8,314 nucleotides of DNA, taken from contig DRJW01000049.1 in NCBI GenBank assembly GCA_011052055.1, positions 1-8,314 on the forward strand. The letters are read 5' to 3'. This DNA is from Nitrospirota bacterium. GTDB lineage: Bacteria > Nitrospinota_A > UBA7883. Each line of letters starts with the position of its first letter. Positions within the stretch are counted from its first letter, which is position 1. The notes under the pieces are model-generated. The model did not search any database. It was given only the letters and a program-made list of their open reading frames with translations, and was not told where the DNA came from. Below are positions 1 to 5,477 of the stretch, in pieces. Position numbers and translations under genes: made by a program.

Positions 1-389
1 ACAACCTGCTGGCCCGCAACACCGCGCTGGAGAACGTCTGCCTGCCTCTTTATTACCGGAAAGAGGCCAACCCGAAAGGTAAAGCGATAGAAGCGCTCAA
101 AAGAGTGGGCCTCGAAAGCAGAAAAAGCCATTTCCCCAATCAACTCTCCGGGGGTGAATCGCAGAGGGTCGCCATCGCCCGCGCCATCGTCACCGAACCG
201 AAGATCATTCTGGCCGACGAGCCGACCGGAAACCTCGACACAAAGACAGGCGCCGAGATCATGGAGATATTAAAAGAGCTGAACCAAACCGGCGTGACCG
301 TATTAATAGTCACACACGACGCCGAGGTAGCCTCTAACGCCAGCCGGACAATTAAAATCAGGGACGGCAAGCTGGAGAGTTTTGGGTGA
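1..389 (+). CDS. ABC transporter ATP-binding protein, MacB/LolD type (5' end outside window)
   Basis: This is the C-terminal 128 codons of an ATPase subunit that would power an inner-membrane MacB/LolD/YknY-type exporter or lipoprotein-release complex. The first complete codon is at 3, and the visible part opens with NLLARNTALENVCLPL, the stretch that follows the Q-loop in this subfamily. Then come the ABC signature LSGGESQ (visible residues 48-54), Walker B IILADEPTGNLD with the Asp-Glu pair at 72-73, and the H-loop VTHD with His at 105. The DEPTGNLD wording and the ending DGKLES are typical of the MacB/LolD group. The Walker A motif lies upstream of the window. The reading frame is intact to TGA at 387-389. 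No partner permease is visible, so substrate and exact subtype are unknown. The family call is firm; the subtype is inferred. Confidence 0.93.
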   Translation, partial: NLLARNTALENVCLPLYYRKEANPKGKAIEALKRVGLESRKSHFPNQLSGGESQRVAIARAIVTEPKIILADEPTGNLDTKTGAEIMEILKELNQTGVTVLIVTHDAEVASNASRTIKIRDGKLESFG

Positions 390-427
390 TCTGACGGGGG
401 GGGCGATGTGCCATAAAATTAAAAAGG

Positions 428-545
428 CAAGGTCCTTCGTGTGTCACTCAGGACGCCGAAAACGGGTAACTGATACATAGCGCCACGCCATGTCGTCGTG
501 AACACATTCGCTTTGCTCAGCACAAGCTCCGTGAAGGATCTTGTC
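428..545. repeat. Degenerate inverted-repeat element
   Basis: CAAGGTCCTTCGTG (428-441) and CGTGAAGGATCTTG (532-545) are imperfect reverse complements (11 of 14 positions) about 90 bases apart. The end sequence followed by CACTCAGGAC resembles the AAGATCCTTCGC...CTCAGGATGACA type of dispersed intergenic repeat seen in many bacterial genomes. A second pair, 442-454 against 550-562 (11 of 13), crosses the first rather than nesting in it. This suggests a decayed or composite element, not one clean hairpin. No open reading frame of note lies inside. Confidence 0.4.
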
Positions 546-583
546 TAATGTCCGGGGTGACAGTGTGATGGCGCGGCTACAAC

Positions 584-666
584 TGTCATTGCGAGGGAGG
601 CCCTGGCCGACTGCGGCAATCCCGGATGAGATCGCCGCGCTACGCTTCCCTTCGCTCGCGATGACA
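584..666. repeat. Palindromic intergenic repeat (REP/MITE-like)
   Basis: The ends TGTCATTGCGAG (584-595) and CTCGCGATGACA (655-666) are reverse complements at 11 of 12 positions. Nested inside, GCGGCAATC (613-621) pairs with GATCGCCGC (630-638) at 8 of 9 positions around an 8-base loop. The transcript or single strand could therefore fold into a long double-stem structure. The end sequence is the familiar TGTCATTGCGAG...CTCGCAATGACA palindrome repeated between genes in many Desulfobacterota, Nitrospirota and related genomes. It carries no coding sequence and would be mobilised, if at all, by a transposase elsewhere. Confidence 0.7.
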
Positions 667-723
667 AAGTTGTTCGAAGAATTATTTAATTGGGAATGGA
701 TTTAGTTTGAACTCTCCTGGGAT

Positions 724-752
724 TTTACTATTGTAACGATATTCGATATAAT
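724..752 (+). promoter_or_regulatory. Promoter of higBA
   Basis: A -35-like TTTACT (724-729) is followed by a 17-base spacer and a perfect -10 box TATAAT (747-752). The expected transcription start, about 7 bases downstream, falls at 759-760, on or next to the A of the higB ATG. No Shine-Dalgarno sequence precedes that ATG, which fits a leaderless transcript. Confidence 0.6.
730..752. promoter_or_regulatory. Candidate HigA operator overlapping the -10 box
   Basis: This 23-bp imperfect palindrome is centred on 741. Eight of the eleven base pairs between its arms match; the left arm starts ATTGTA and the right arm ends TATAAT. It covers the spacer and -10 box, where HigA-type antitoxins usually bind to repress their own operon. 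A direct repeat CGATAT (737-742, 744-749) overlaps it. That HigA binds here is inferred. Confidence 0.45.
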
Positions 753-759
753 GTGAATA

Positions 760-1041
760 ATGATAGAATCATTCAAGGCGAAAGAGGCGCGTGAGCTTTT
801 CGAGAAAAACAAAGCCTCAAAGCGGCTACGTAGCATAAAAAAGCAGGCTCTCCGGCGTCTTGACATGCTCCATCATGCGACGGCTATTGAAGACTTGATG
901 TCACCGCCGGGAAATCAACTCGAATCGTTGAGCGGCAAACGAAAGGGGCAGTACAGCATCAGAATCAATCAGCAGTATCGTATCTGCTTTATATTTAAGA
1001 ATGCTCATGCATACGATGTGGAGATAACCGACTACCACTGA
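760..1041 (+). CDS. higB: HigB-type toxin (RelE/ParE superfamily mRNA interferase)
   Basis: This 93-residue protein has full family length and opens MIESFKAKEARELFE. Its second half carries the HigB core: LESLSGKRKGQYSIRIN (residues 54-70), QQYRICFIF (71-79), and the C-terminal DVEITDYH (86-93). HigB proteins adopt the RelE fold and cut mRNA on translating ribosomes; Lys/Arg and Tyr residues in these segments are the usual RNA-contacting positions. The toxin gene comes before its antitoxin, the order that distinguishes higBA from most other modules, and 44 bases separate it from higA. The ATG lies directly at the predicted transcription start with no ribosome binding site, so it is probably read from a leaderless mRNA. 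The frame is intact and no truncation is seen. Confidence 0.9.
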   Translation: MIESFKAKEARELFEKNKASKRLRSIKKQALRRLDMLHHATAIEDLMSPPGNQLESLSGKRKGQYSIRINQQYRICFIFKNAHAYDVEITDYH

Positions 1042-1085
1042 GATGGCGCAGGTCTTATAATTGATTAAGGAGAAATGAGAAGAAC

Positions 1086-1394
1086 ATGGTCACTATAGGT
1101 CATTTGTTGGAGCATCCAGGGGTGATCCTCAAAGAAGAATTCATGGAGCCGTTGGGTATTTCACAATCCAGGCTTGCGCGGGAAATTGGCGTGAGTTTCG
1201 TTCGTATCAACGAGATCGTAAGACGCAAGCGCGGCTTCACTCCTGACACCGCTATTCGCGTCGCAAAATATTTTGGCAATACGCCACAGTTCTGGTTGCA
1301 CTGGCAAAGCAACTATGATCTTCAGAAAACTCTATCCGCACATAAAAAGGAATACAGGCGCATTCCTTCCCTCGATCATGCAGTGGGACAATAA
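1086..1394 (+). CDS. higA: HigA family antitoxin, helix-turn-helix
   Basis: This 102-residue protein is the partner of the preceding toxin. It starts with the HigA hallmark HPGVILKEEFMEPLGIS (residues 10-26), followed by an XRE-like helix-turn-helix (about 26-46, SQSRLAREIGVS then INEIVRRKRG). The conserved tail TPDTAIRVAKYFGNTPQFWL and HWQSNYDL closes the family domain. HigA proteins bind and neutralise HigB and repress the shared promoter. A Shine-Dalgarno AAGGAG lies at 1067-1072, rather far (13 bases) from the ATG at 1086. A nearer ATG at 1075 is out of frame and stops after seven codons, so 1086 is preferred. This gene may be translated better than the leaderless toxin gene, which would favour antitoxin excess; that is inference. 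Confidence 0.9.
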   Translation: MVTIGHLLEHPGVILKEEFMEPLGISQSRLAREIGVSFVRINEIVRRKRGFTPDTAIRVAKYFGNTPQFWLHWQSNYDLQKTLSAHKKEYRRIPSLDHAVGQ

Positions 1395-1437
1395 GCCGGA
1401 TTATTTTTATGCCTACGAAAAGCATCCCCGGCCAGCG

Positions 1438-1710
1438 TCAAGGTCTTTTACCAATCAGATCGTAGATGGTCTTTCGATGAATGACGCCGAAAATCGTCAG
1501 CTCGTTTCCGGAAATCTTGAAAACAATCCGGTAATCGCCAACCCGGAGTTTCCAGTACCCTTTAAGCGTTTTTCTTAAAGGCTCCCCGTATTGCTGGGGA
1601 GATGTCATGAGCCGTGTTTCTATCGCTTTTTTTATTCTGCTTCTCAGTTTTTTGTTGATCCGGGATACGTCAGCCTTGACTTCGGGATGATAAAGAATCC
1701 GAAACGCCAA
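1438..1710 (-). CDS. RelE/ParE family toxin
   Basis: This 90-residue type II toxin has the usual length for the RelE/ParE superfamily. Visible family features are the opening FRILYHPEVKADV, a basic helical stretch (INKKLRSRIKKAIETRL), LRKTLKGYWKLRVGDYRIVFKI across the central strands, and a closing IHRKTIYDLIGKR. These match the RelE-type mRNA interferase group more closely than ParE gyrase poisons, but the target cannot be read from sequence. It lies 2 bases downstream of its antitoxin gene. The start is an unusual TTG (1708-1710): no ATG or GTG occurs in frame before an upstream stop, and a GAGG motif sits 10 bases ahead inside the antitoxin gene. Translation is therefore probably coupled and weak. 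It ends 43 bases from the convergent higA stop. Confidence 0.85.
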   Translation of the reverse strand: MAFRILYHPEVKADVSRINKKLRSRIKKAIETRLMTSPQQYGEPLRKTLKGYWKLRVGDYRIVFKISGNELTIFGVIHRKTIYDLIGKRP

Positions 1711-1712
1711 AC

Positions 1713-1937
1713 TTACCAGACCTCGTCATGTTTTAGCGCCCTCGATTTGACGAACGTCTTCTCCCTCTCCCCTGCGATACCGGCGAGCCCTATATCCTCT
1801 TCGGTCTCCATCGCCTCCCTGACCAGATCGCGGAGCTTTAGCGACATGGACACCCCATCCCTTTTGGCCAGGCGCTTGACGCTTTCATAGATCGGCTTTT
1901 CCAGCGTCACGTTGATTCTTGGATTCGAAGTAGGCAT
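1713..1937 (-). CDS. Ribbon-helix-helix antitoxin
   Basis: This 74-residue protein precedes the RelE-fold toxin in the same operon. The N-terminal segment PRINVTLEKPIYESVKRLAK is a beta strand followed by a helix, and SMSLKLRDLVREAME supplies the second helix, the layout of an Arc/CopG/RelB ribbon-helix-helix DNA-binding domain (about residues 6-45). The remaining acidic and basic tail (EEDIGLAGIAGEREKTF...) would be the toxin-wrapping part. An AAAGG motif lies 8 bases before the ATG. Such proteins dimerise, bind operator DNA and neutralise the toxin. I do not assign a named family, and the identity rests on fold pattern plus gene context. Confidence 0.85.
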   Translation of the reverse strand: MPTSNPRINVTLEKPIYESVKRLAKRDGVSMSLKLRDLVREAMETEEDIGLAGIAGEREKTFVKSRALKHDEVW

Positions 1938-1965
1938 ATCATTGACCTTTTATAATATTACCGAA

Positions 1966-1978
1966 AAGTGTATCACTT
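1966..1978. promoter_or_regulatory. Candidate operator of the RHH antitoxin module
   Basis: AAGTG (1966-1970) and CACTT (1974-1978) form a perfect inverted repeat around TAT, about 30 bases upstream of the antitoxin ATG on the - strand. The AT-rich stretch between them (about 1948-1960) offers -10-like sequence on the - strand. A convincing -35 box was not found. A short palindrome in this position is what RHH antitoxins commonly bind for autorepression. Confidence 0.35.
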
Positions 1979-2045
1979 ATGGAACGCCATCTCAACCGCC
2001 CCGTTCCGCCGTTGCGATATGACGCCTGGTGTTTTCCATCAGCCC

Positions 2046-2216
2046 CTACTCGATCTTCTTCTTTACTTTCTCCGCCGTTTTCTTCGAATAATATTTGCAG
2101 GCGCCCTTTTGGGAATCAGGCTCTATCCCGGTCTCTTTTAGCGCGTCCTTGAATTTTTTATCGGAGACACCCAGCTCTTTCGCCCATTTTCCGGCTGATT
2201 TGTGGTCATCGGCCAT
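2046..2216 (-). CDS. Small uncharacterised protein, 56 residues, possibly helix-turn-helix
   Basis: The frame from ATG (2214-2216) to TAG (2046-2048) encodes 56 residues beginning MADDHKSAGKWAKELGVSDK. A strong Shine-Dalgarno GGAGG (2224-2228 on the - strand) sits 7 bases before the ATG, and a TATAAT -10 box lies further upstream, so it is well supported despite its size. The protein is Lys-rich. SAGKWAKELGVSDKKFKDALKETG looks like two helices separated by a turn, as in a helix-turn-helix. A short KGACKYYS segment follows, then a Lys-rich C-terminal helix (TAEKVKKKIE). It has one Cys, at residue 40, and no signal peptide or membrane segment. I do not recognise the family. It is transcribed divergently from the gap operon and shares a palindrome with it, so a regulatory role is possible but unproven. 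Confidence 0.75.
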   Translation of the reverse strand: MADDHKSAGKWAKELGVSDKKFKDALKETGIEPDSQKGACKYYSKKTAEKVKKKIE

Positions 2217-2246
2217 ATCGAACCCTCCTCGTAAAATAAGTTCCTG

Positions 2247-2274
2247 ATTATATTGTTTTAGCAGTCCATTTGAA
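2247..2274 (-). promoter_or_regulatory. Promoter of the 56-residue small gene
   Basis: On the - strand, TTCAAA (2274-2269) and a perfect TATAAT (2252-2247) are 16 bases apart, about 30 bases upstream of the small gene's start codon. The -35 box directly abuts the -35 box of the oppositely oriented gap promoter. Confidence 0.55.
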
Positions 2275-2286
2275 TTGACTTCAAAT
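2268..2286. promoter_or_regulatory. Perfect inverted repeat between divergent promoters
   Basis: ATTTGAA (2268-2274) and TTCAAAT (2280-2286) are exact reverse complements flanking TTGAC. The palindrome covers the whole gap -35 box and the -35 box of the small divergent gene, so a dimeric regulator bound here could control both promoters. The protein that would bind is unknown. Confidence 0.5.
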
Positions 2287-2302
2287 CCCAGTGGATTATA
2301 CT
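2275..2302 (+). promoter_or_regulatory. Promoter of the gap-pgk-tpiA cluster
   Basis: TTGACT (2275-2280, five of six consensus -35 bases) and TATACT (2297-2302, five of six for -10) are separated by 16 bases. Transcription would start near 2309, giving an untranslated leader of about 44 bases that contains the strong GGAGGG ribosome binding site at 2337-2342. Confidence 0.7.
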
Positions 2303-2352
2303 ATTTTTGCTTCTGATTTTCTCTTAACTCTTTGGTGGAGGGCGCTATTGTC

Positions 2353-3360
2353 ATGACCATAAAAGTAGGTATCAACGGTTTTGGGCGCATCGGGCGGAAC
2401 CTGTTTCGGGCATGTATGGGGCATGACAAAATCGATATCGTCCTGGTAAACGACATTACAGACTCCGCGACTCTGGCCCACCTCTTGAAATATGACTCCA
2501 CTTTCGGGATCATGAAAGAGAAGGTAGAGGCGGGCGACGGTTTTGTCAGCGTCGATGGCAAAAAAATCCGCATCACCGCCGAGCGCGACCCGGCCAACAT
2601 TCCGTGGGCGGACGCGGGGGTGGAAGTGGTCGTGGAATCTACCGGGCTTTTTACGAAAAAAGCGGACGCCGAAAAACATCTTAAAGCAGGCGCCAAAAAA
2701 GTTGTCATATCGGCCCCTGCCAAAGATGAGGATATCACGATAGTCCTCGGCGTGAACGAGGGCAAATACGATCCCGCCAGCCACAATATTATTTCAAACG
2801 CCTCATGCACCACCAACTGCCTCGCCCCTGTGGCCAAAGTGATGATGGACAAGTTCGGCGTAAAAAACGGCCTGATGACAACGATTCACAGCTATACGAA
2901 CGATCAGCGCATCCTCGATTTTCCTCACAAGGATCTTCGCCGATCCCGCGCGGCGGCTGTCTCGATGATTCCTACCACCACCGGCGCCGCCAAGGCTGTG
3001 TCGCTGGTACTCCCTGAGCTTAAAGGAAAACTCGACGGGCTGTCGATACGGGTTCCCACGCCAAATGTCTCGCTTGTGGATCTGACATGCGTGACAAATA
3101 AAAGCACATCGGTGGATGAGGTGAACTCAGCGATGAAGGAGGCCTCCGCAGGGCCGATGAAAGGGATTCTGGAGTATTGCGACGAGCCGCTTGTCTCGAA
3201 AGATTTTAACGGCAACCAGGCCTCTTCTATTTTCGACTCTCTGACAACCCGTGTGATAGACGGAAATATGGTCAAAGTTATGAGCTGGTATGATAACGAA
3301 TGGGGTTATTCTTGCCGGGTGCGCGACCTTGTGGAGTTTATCGCCGAAAAAGGGCTGTAG
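2353..3360 (+). CDS. gap: Glyceraldehyde-3-phosphate dehydrogenase, type I
   Basis: This 335-residue cytoplasmic enzyme oxidises glyceraldehyde 3-phosphate with phosphate and NAD to 1,3-bisphosphoglycerate, and can run in reverse. The Rossmann nucleotide site is INGFGRIGRN (residues 7-16), and Asp34 in VNDITD is the residue that usually selects NAD over NADP. The active site is SNASCTTNCLAPVAKV with catalytic Cys152, and the catalytic base is His179 in TIHSYTNDQ. Further blocks are DFPHKDLRRSRAAA, IPTTTGAAKAV, RVPTPNVSLVDLT and the C-terminal WYDNEWGYSCRV. The usual LPHKDLRR motif has Phe in place of Leu, a mild variant. The ATG at 2353 is chosen because it follows GGAGGG by 10 bases and starts directly at the Rossmann fold; a longer frame from TTG at 2332 would include the ribosome binding site. 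It is the first gene of the cluster, 54 bases before pgk. Confidence 0.97.
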   Translation: MTIKVGINGFGRIGRNLFRACMGHDKIDIVLVNDITDSATLAHLLKYDSTFGIMKEKVEAGDGFVSVDGKKIRITAERDPANIPWADAGVEVVVESTGLFTKKADAEKHLKAGAKKVVISAPAKDEDITIVLGVNEGKYDPASHNIISNASCTTNCLAPVAKVMMDKFGVKNGLMTTIHSYTNDQRILDFPHKDLRRSRAAAVSMIPTTTGAAKAVSLVLPELKGKLDGLSIRVPTPNVSLVDLTCVTNKSTSVDEVNSAMKEASAGPMKGILEYCDEPLVSKDFNGNQASSIFDSLTTRVIDGNMVKVMSWYDNEWGYSCRVRDLVEFIAEKGL

Positions 3361-3414
3361 CGCGGCCAAGCGGCGGTTTTAGCGTGGCTAACGAAGAACC
3401 GGAGTTTATCAGCC

Positions 3415-4602
3415 GTGAATAAACTTTCCATCGACCAGGTTGACCTTAAGGGGAAACGGGTTTTTATAAGGGTCGATTTCAATGTCCCGCTGGAAAACGG
3501 GGAAGTCTCCGACGACACCAGAATAAGAAAAGCTATCCCGACAATTAAATACGCCGTCGATCAAGGGGCCAGGGTAATAGTCGCCTCGCATCTTGGCAGG
3601 CCGCAAGGAGAGCCGAAACCTGAATATTCATTAAGACCGGTCGCTTCGGTATTCGGCGGCCTTTTAGGGGAGCCTGTCTCTTTCGCGGAGGATTGCGTTG
3701 GCGATACAGCTAAAAGCGCGGTGGAGGCTTTAAGCGGCGGCGACGTTTTACTGCTTGAGAACCTGAGATTTCATAAACAAGAAAAAGAAAACGACGACGA
3801 TTTTGCCAGGGATCTGGCTTCTTTAGCCGACGTATACGTAAACGACGCGTTCGGAACGGCGCACCGGGCGCACGCCTCCACCGAAGGGATAACAAGGTTT
3901 GTCGATACCTGCGCCGCCGGTTTTCTGATGAAAAGCGAGATCGATTATTTCAACAAGTCCATGACCCATCCAAAGCGGCCTCTGGCGGCGATTGTTGGCG
4001 GCGCTAAAGTCTCCACCAAGCTACAAGCTCTCGATCATCTTGTCGATAAATGCGATATCATGCTGATAGGCGGCGGGATGACCTTTACTTTTCTGAAATA
4101 TATAGGGCTTGAGATCGGCGACAATATTTTAGAAGAGGATATGGTACGTGAAGCCGGGGAAATTATGGCCAAAGCAAAGAGCAAAGGAGTCCGTTTTTAT
4201 CTTCCGGTCGATTTTGTGATAGCCGACACCATAGACGACGACGCGCCTGTCGATCACGTTACCTTCCAGGAGTTGCCAAAAGGGAAAATAGCCCCCGACA
4301 TAGGCCCCGCCACAATCGAGCTTTTCAAGCTTGCGATTAAAAACGCGAAAACGATCATATGGAACGGGCCGACGGGGGTGTTTGAGAAAAAACCGTTCGC
4401 CGGAGGAACTATGGCGATGGTGGAGGCGCTGGCTGAATCGGACGCGCTTACGGTCGTCGGGGGGGGGGACAGCGTAAAGGCCGTGAATATGGCCAAAGCC
4501 GCCGACAAGATAGATTTTGTGTCCACAGGCGGCGGCGCGTTTTTAGAGTTGATGGAAGGTAAAACGCTTCCGGGCCTTGCGGCTTTGGATGATGTGGGTT
4601 GA
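3415..4602 (+). CDS. pgk: Phosphoglycerate kinase
   Basis: This 395-residue enzyme transfers the acyl phosphate of 1,3-bisphosphoglycerate to ADP, making ATP and 3-phosphoglycerate, the step after Gap. N-domain substrate motifs are RVDFNVP (residues 19-25), VIVASHLGRPQGEP, LLENLRFHKQEKEND and NDAFGTAHRAHAST. The nucleotide-binding C-domain has IVGGAKVSTKLQ, LIGGGMTFTFLK, WNGPTGVFE (316-324), VVGGGDSVKA (around 347-356) and STGGGAFLELMEG. Length is normal and all key motifs are present. Translation starts at GTG (3415) with GGAG 10 bases upstream; no other start codon occurs in frame nearby. The VVGGGDS segment is encoded through a run of ten G, a potential slippage site. tpiA follows 32 bases downstream. 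Confidence 0.97.
   Translation: MNKLSIDQVDLKGKRVFIRVDFNVPLENGEVSDDTRIRKAIPTIKYAVDQGARVIVASHLGRPQGEPKPEYSLRPVASVFGGLLGEPVSFAEDCVGDTAKSAVEALSGGDVLLLENLRFHKQEKENDDDFARDLASLADVYVNDAFGTAHRAHASTEGITRFVDTCAAGFLMKSEIDYFNKSMTHPKRPLAAIVGGAKVSTKLQALDHLVDKCDIMLIGGGMTFTFLKYIGLEIGDNILEEDMVREAGEIMAKAKSKGVRFYLPVDFVIADTIDDDAPVDHVTFQELPKGKIAPDIGPATIELFKLAIKNAKTIIWNGPTGVFEKKPFAGGTMAMVEALAESDALTVVGGGDSVKAVNMAKAADKIDFVSTGGGAFLELMEGKTLPGLAALDDVG
4459..4468 (+). repeat. Ten-G homopolymer inside pgk
   Basis: Ten consecutive G bases encode Gly349, Gly350 and Gly351 plus the first base of Asp352 of Pgk, part of its nucleotide-binding region. All three glycines use GGG although synonymous codons would break the run. 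The reading frame is correct as given. Confidence 0.9.
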
Positions 4603-4634
4603 GAACAATTAAACAGGTTTAAGAGAGACAAATC

Positions 4635-5408
4635 ATGGGACGCAAACCGATAATAGCCGGCAACTGGAAGATGAACAACACCATCGAAGAATCTCTAGAG
4701 CTTGTCGGCGCCGTCAAAAAACAGAGTGTAGACACTTACAAGGTGGAAGTTATCGTCGCTCCGCCGTTTACCGCCATAAGACATGTGTTTGACGAGCTAG
4801 GAGAGACTTCGATCCAGGTGGCCGGTCAGAATCTGTTCTGGGAAGATTCGGGCGCGTTCACCGGCGAGGTGTCGGCGAGGATGTTAAAACAAGCAGGATG
4901 CAAGTGGGTCATTATCGGCCATTCCGAGCGCCGCCAATATTTCGGCGAGACCGATGTAACGGTTGGCAAAAGGTTAAAAGCGGCCCTGATGGCCGAACTA
5001 AAAGCCATAATGTGTGTCGGAGAGACGCTAGAGGAGCGTGAAGCGGGAAGAGCTTTCGACGTTTTGGATACACAGGTGGCGGGTGGATTGAAAGGGGTGG
5101 AAAAAAGCGGGCTTTCCAAAATCGCAATAGCTTACGAGCCGGTCTGGGCCATAGGAACGGGCAAAACAGCTACGTCGGATCAGGCCGATGAGGCGCACGC
5201 CCGCATTAGAGGCAAGCTTGAGGCTCTTTACGGCAAAGAGGAGGCGCAGGCCATGCGAATCCTTTACGGCGGCTCGGTTAAACCAGACAACGCAAAAGAG
5301 CTTTTATCGCGCAGTAATGTCGATGGCGCCCTGGTGGGCGGAGCCAGCCTGAAGGCAGGCGCTTTTACGGCTATTATCAGCGCTGGAATTGACGCTCTGG
5401 CGCAATGA
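4635..5408 (+). CDS. tpiA: Triose-phosphate isomerase
   Basis: This 257-residue TIM-barrel enzyme interconverts dihydroxyacetone phosphate and glyceraldehyde 3-phosphate, the substrate of Gap. All catalytic residues are present: Lys12 in AGNWKMN (8-14), His96 in IIGHSERR, and Glu168 in AYEPVWAIGTGKTAT, which also contains the flexible loop 6. The phosphate-binding LYGGSVKPDNA and the closing VDGALVGGASLKA complete the family pattern. Length is normal. The ATG at 4635 is preceded by a purine-rich AAGAGAGA, a modest ribosome binding site. It lies 32 bases after pgk without a visible terminator, so it is probably co-transcribed with gap and pgk. secG, a frequent downstream neighbour of tpiA, is absent; rpsT comes next. 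Confidence 0.97.
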   Translation: MGRKPIIAGNWKMNNTIEESLELVGAVKKQSVDTYKVEVIVAPPFTAIRHVFDELGETSIQVAGQNLFWEDSGAFTGEVSARMLKQAGCKWVIIGHSERRQYFGETDVTVGKRLKAALMAELKAIMCVGETLEEREAGRAFDVLDTQVAGGLKGVEKSGLSKIAIAYEPVWAIGTGKTATSDQADEAHARIRGKLEALYGKEEAQAMRILYGGSVKPDNAKELLSRSNVDGALVGGASLKAGAFTAIISAGIDALAQ

Positions 5409-5419
5409 CAGCTTTTTTA

Positions 5420-5448
5420 TTGACTGCGAAGTTTTTAAACCCCATAAT
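5420..5448 (+). promoter_or_regulatory. Promoter of rpsT
   Basis: TTGACT (5420-5425) and CATAAT (5443-5448) are separated by an ideal 17 bases, just after the tpiA stop. Transcription would begin near 5455, about 23 bases before the rpsT ATG. rpsT could thus be expressed independently of the glycolytic genes. Confidence 0.65.
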
Positions 5449-5477
5449 AGTGAGCTTTTAAACAGTGGAAAGCAAGT

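Noticed and set aside
1395..1432. GCCGG...CCGGC inverted repeat between the two convergent toxin-antitoxin operons as a terminator
   Set aside because: The loop is 28 bases with only a 4-bp inner stem and no T-run after it in either direction, so it is not a convincing terminator.
1273..1890. + strand frames of about 100 codons (1273-1578 and 1591-1890)
   Set aside because: They overlap higA in another frame or are antisense to the RelE-type toxin and its antitoxin, with low-complexity, non-protein-like composition.
1981..2007. GGAACG...CGTTCC stem after the small gene as a terminator
   Set aside because: There is no T-tract on the - strand and the loop is long; probably chance.
2332..2352. 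gap starting at TTG 2332
   Set aside because: This would translate the ribosome binding site GGAGGG itself; the ATG at 2353 matches the normal Gap N-terminus.
2296..2852. Long antisense frames opposite gap
   Set aside because: They lie wholly against the highly conserved gap coding sequence, lack ribosome binding sites and show no recognisable protein pattern.
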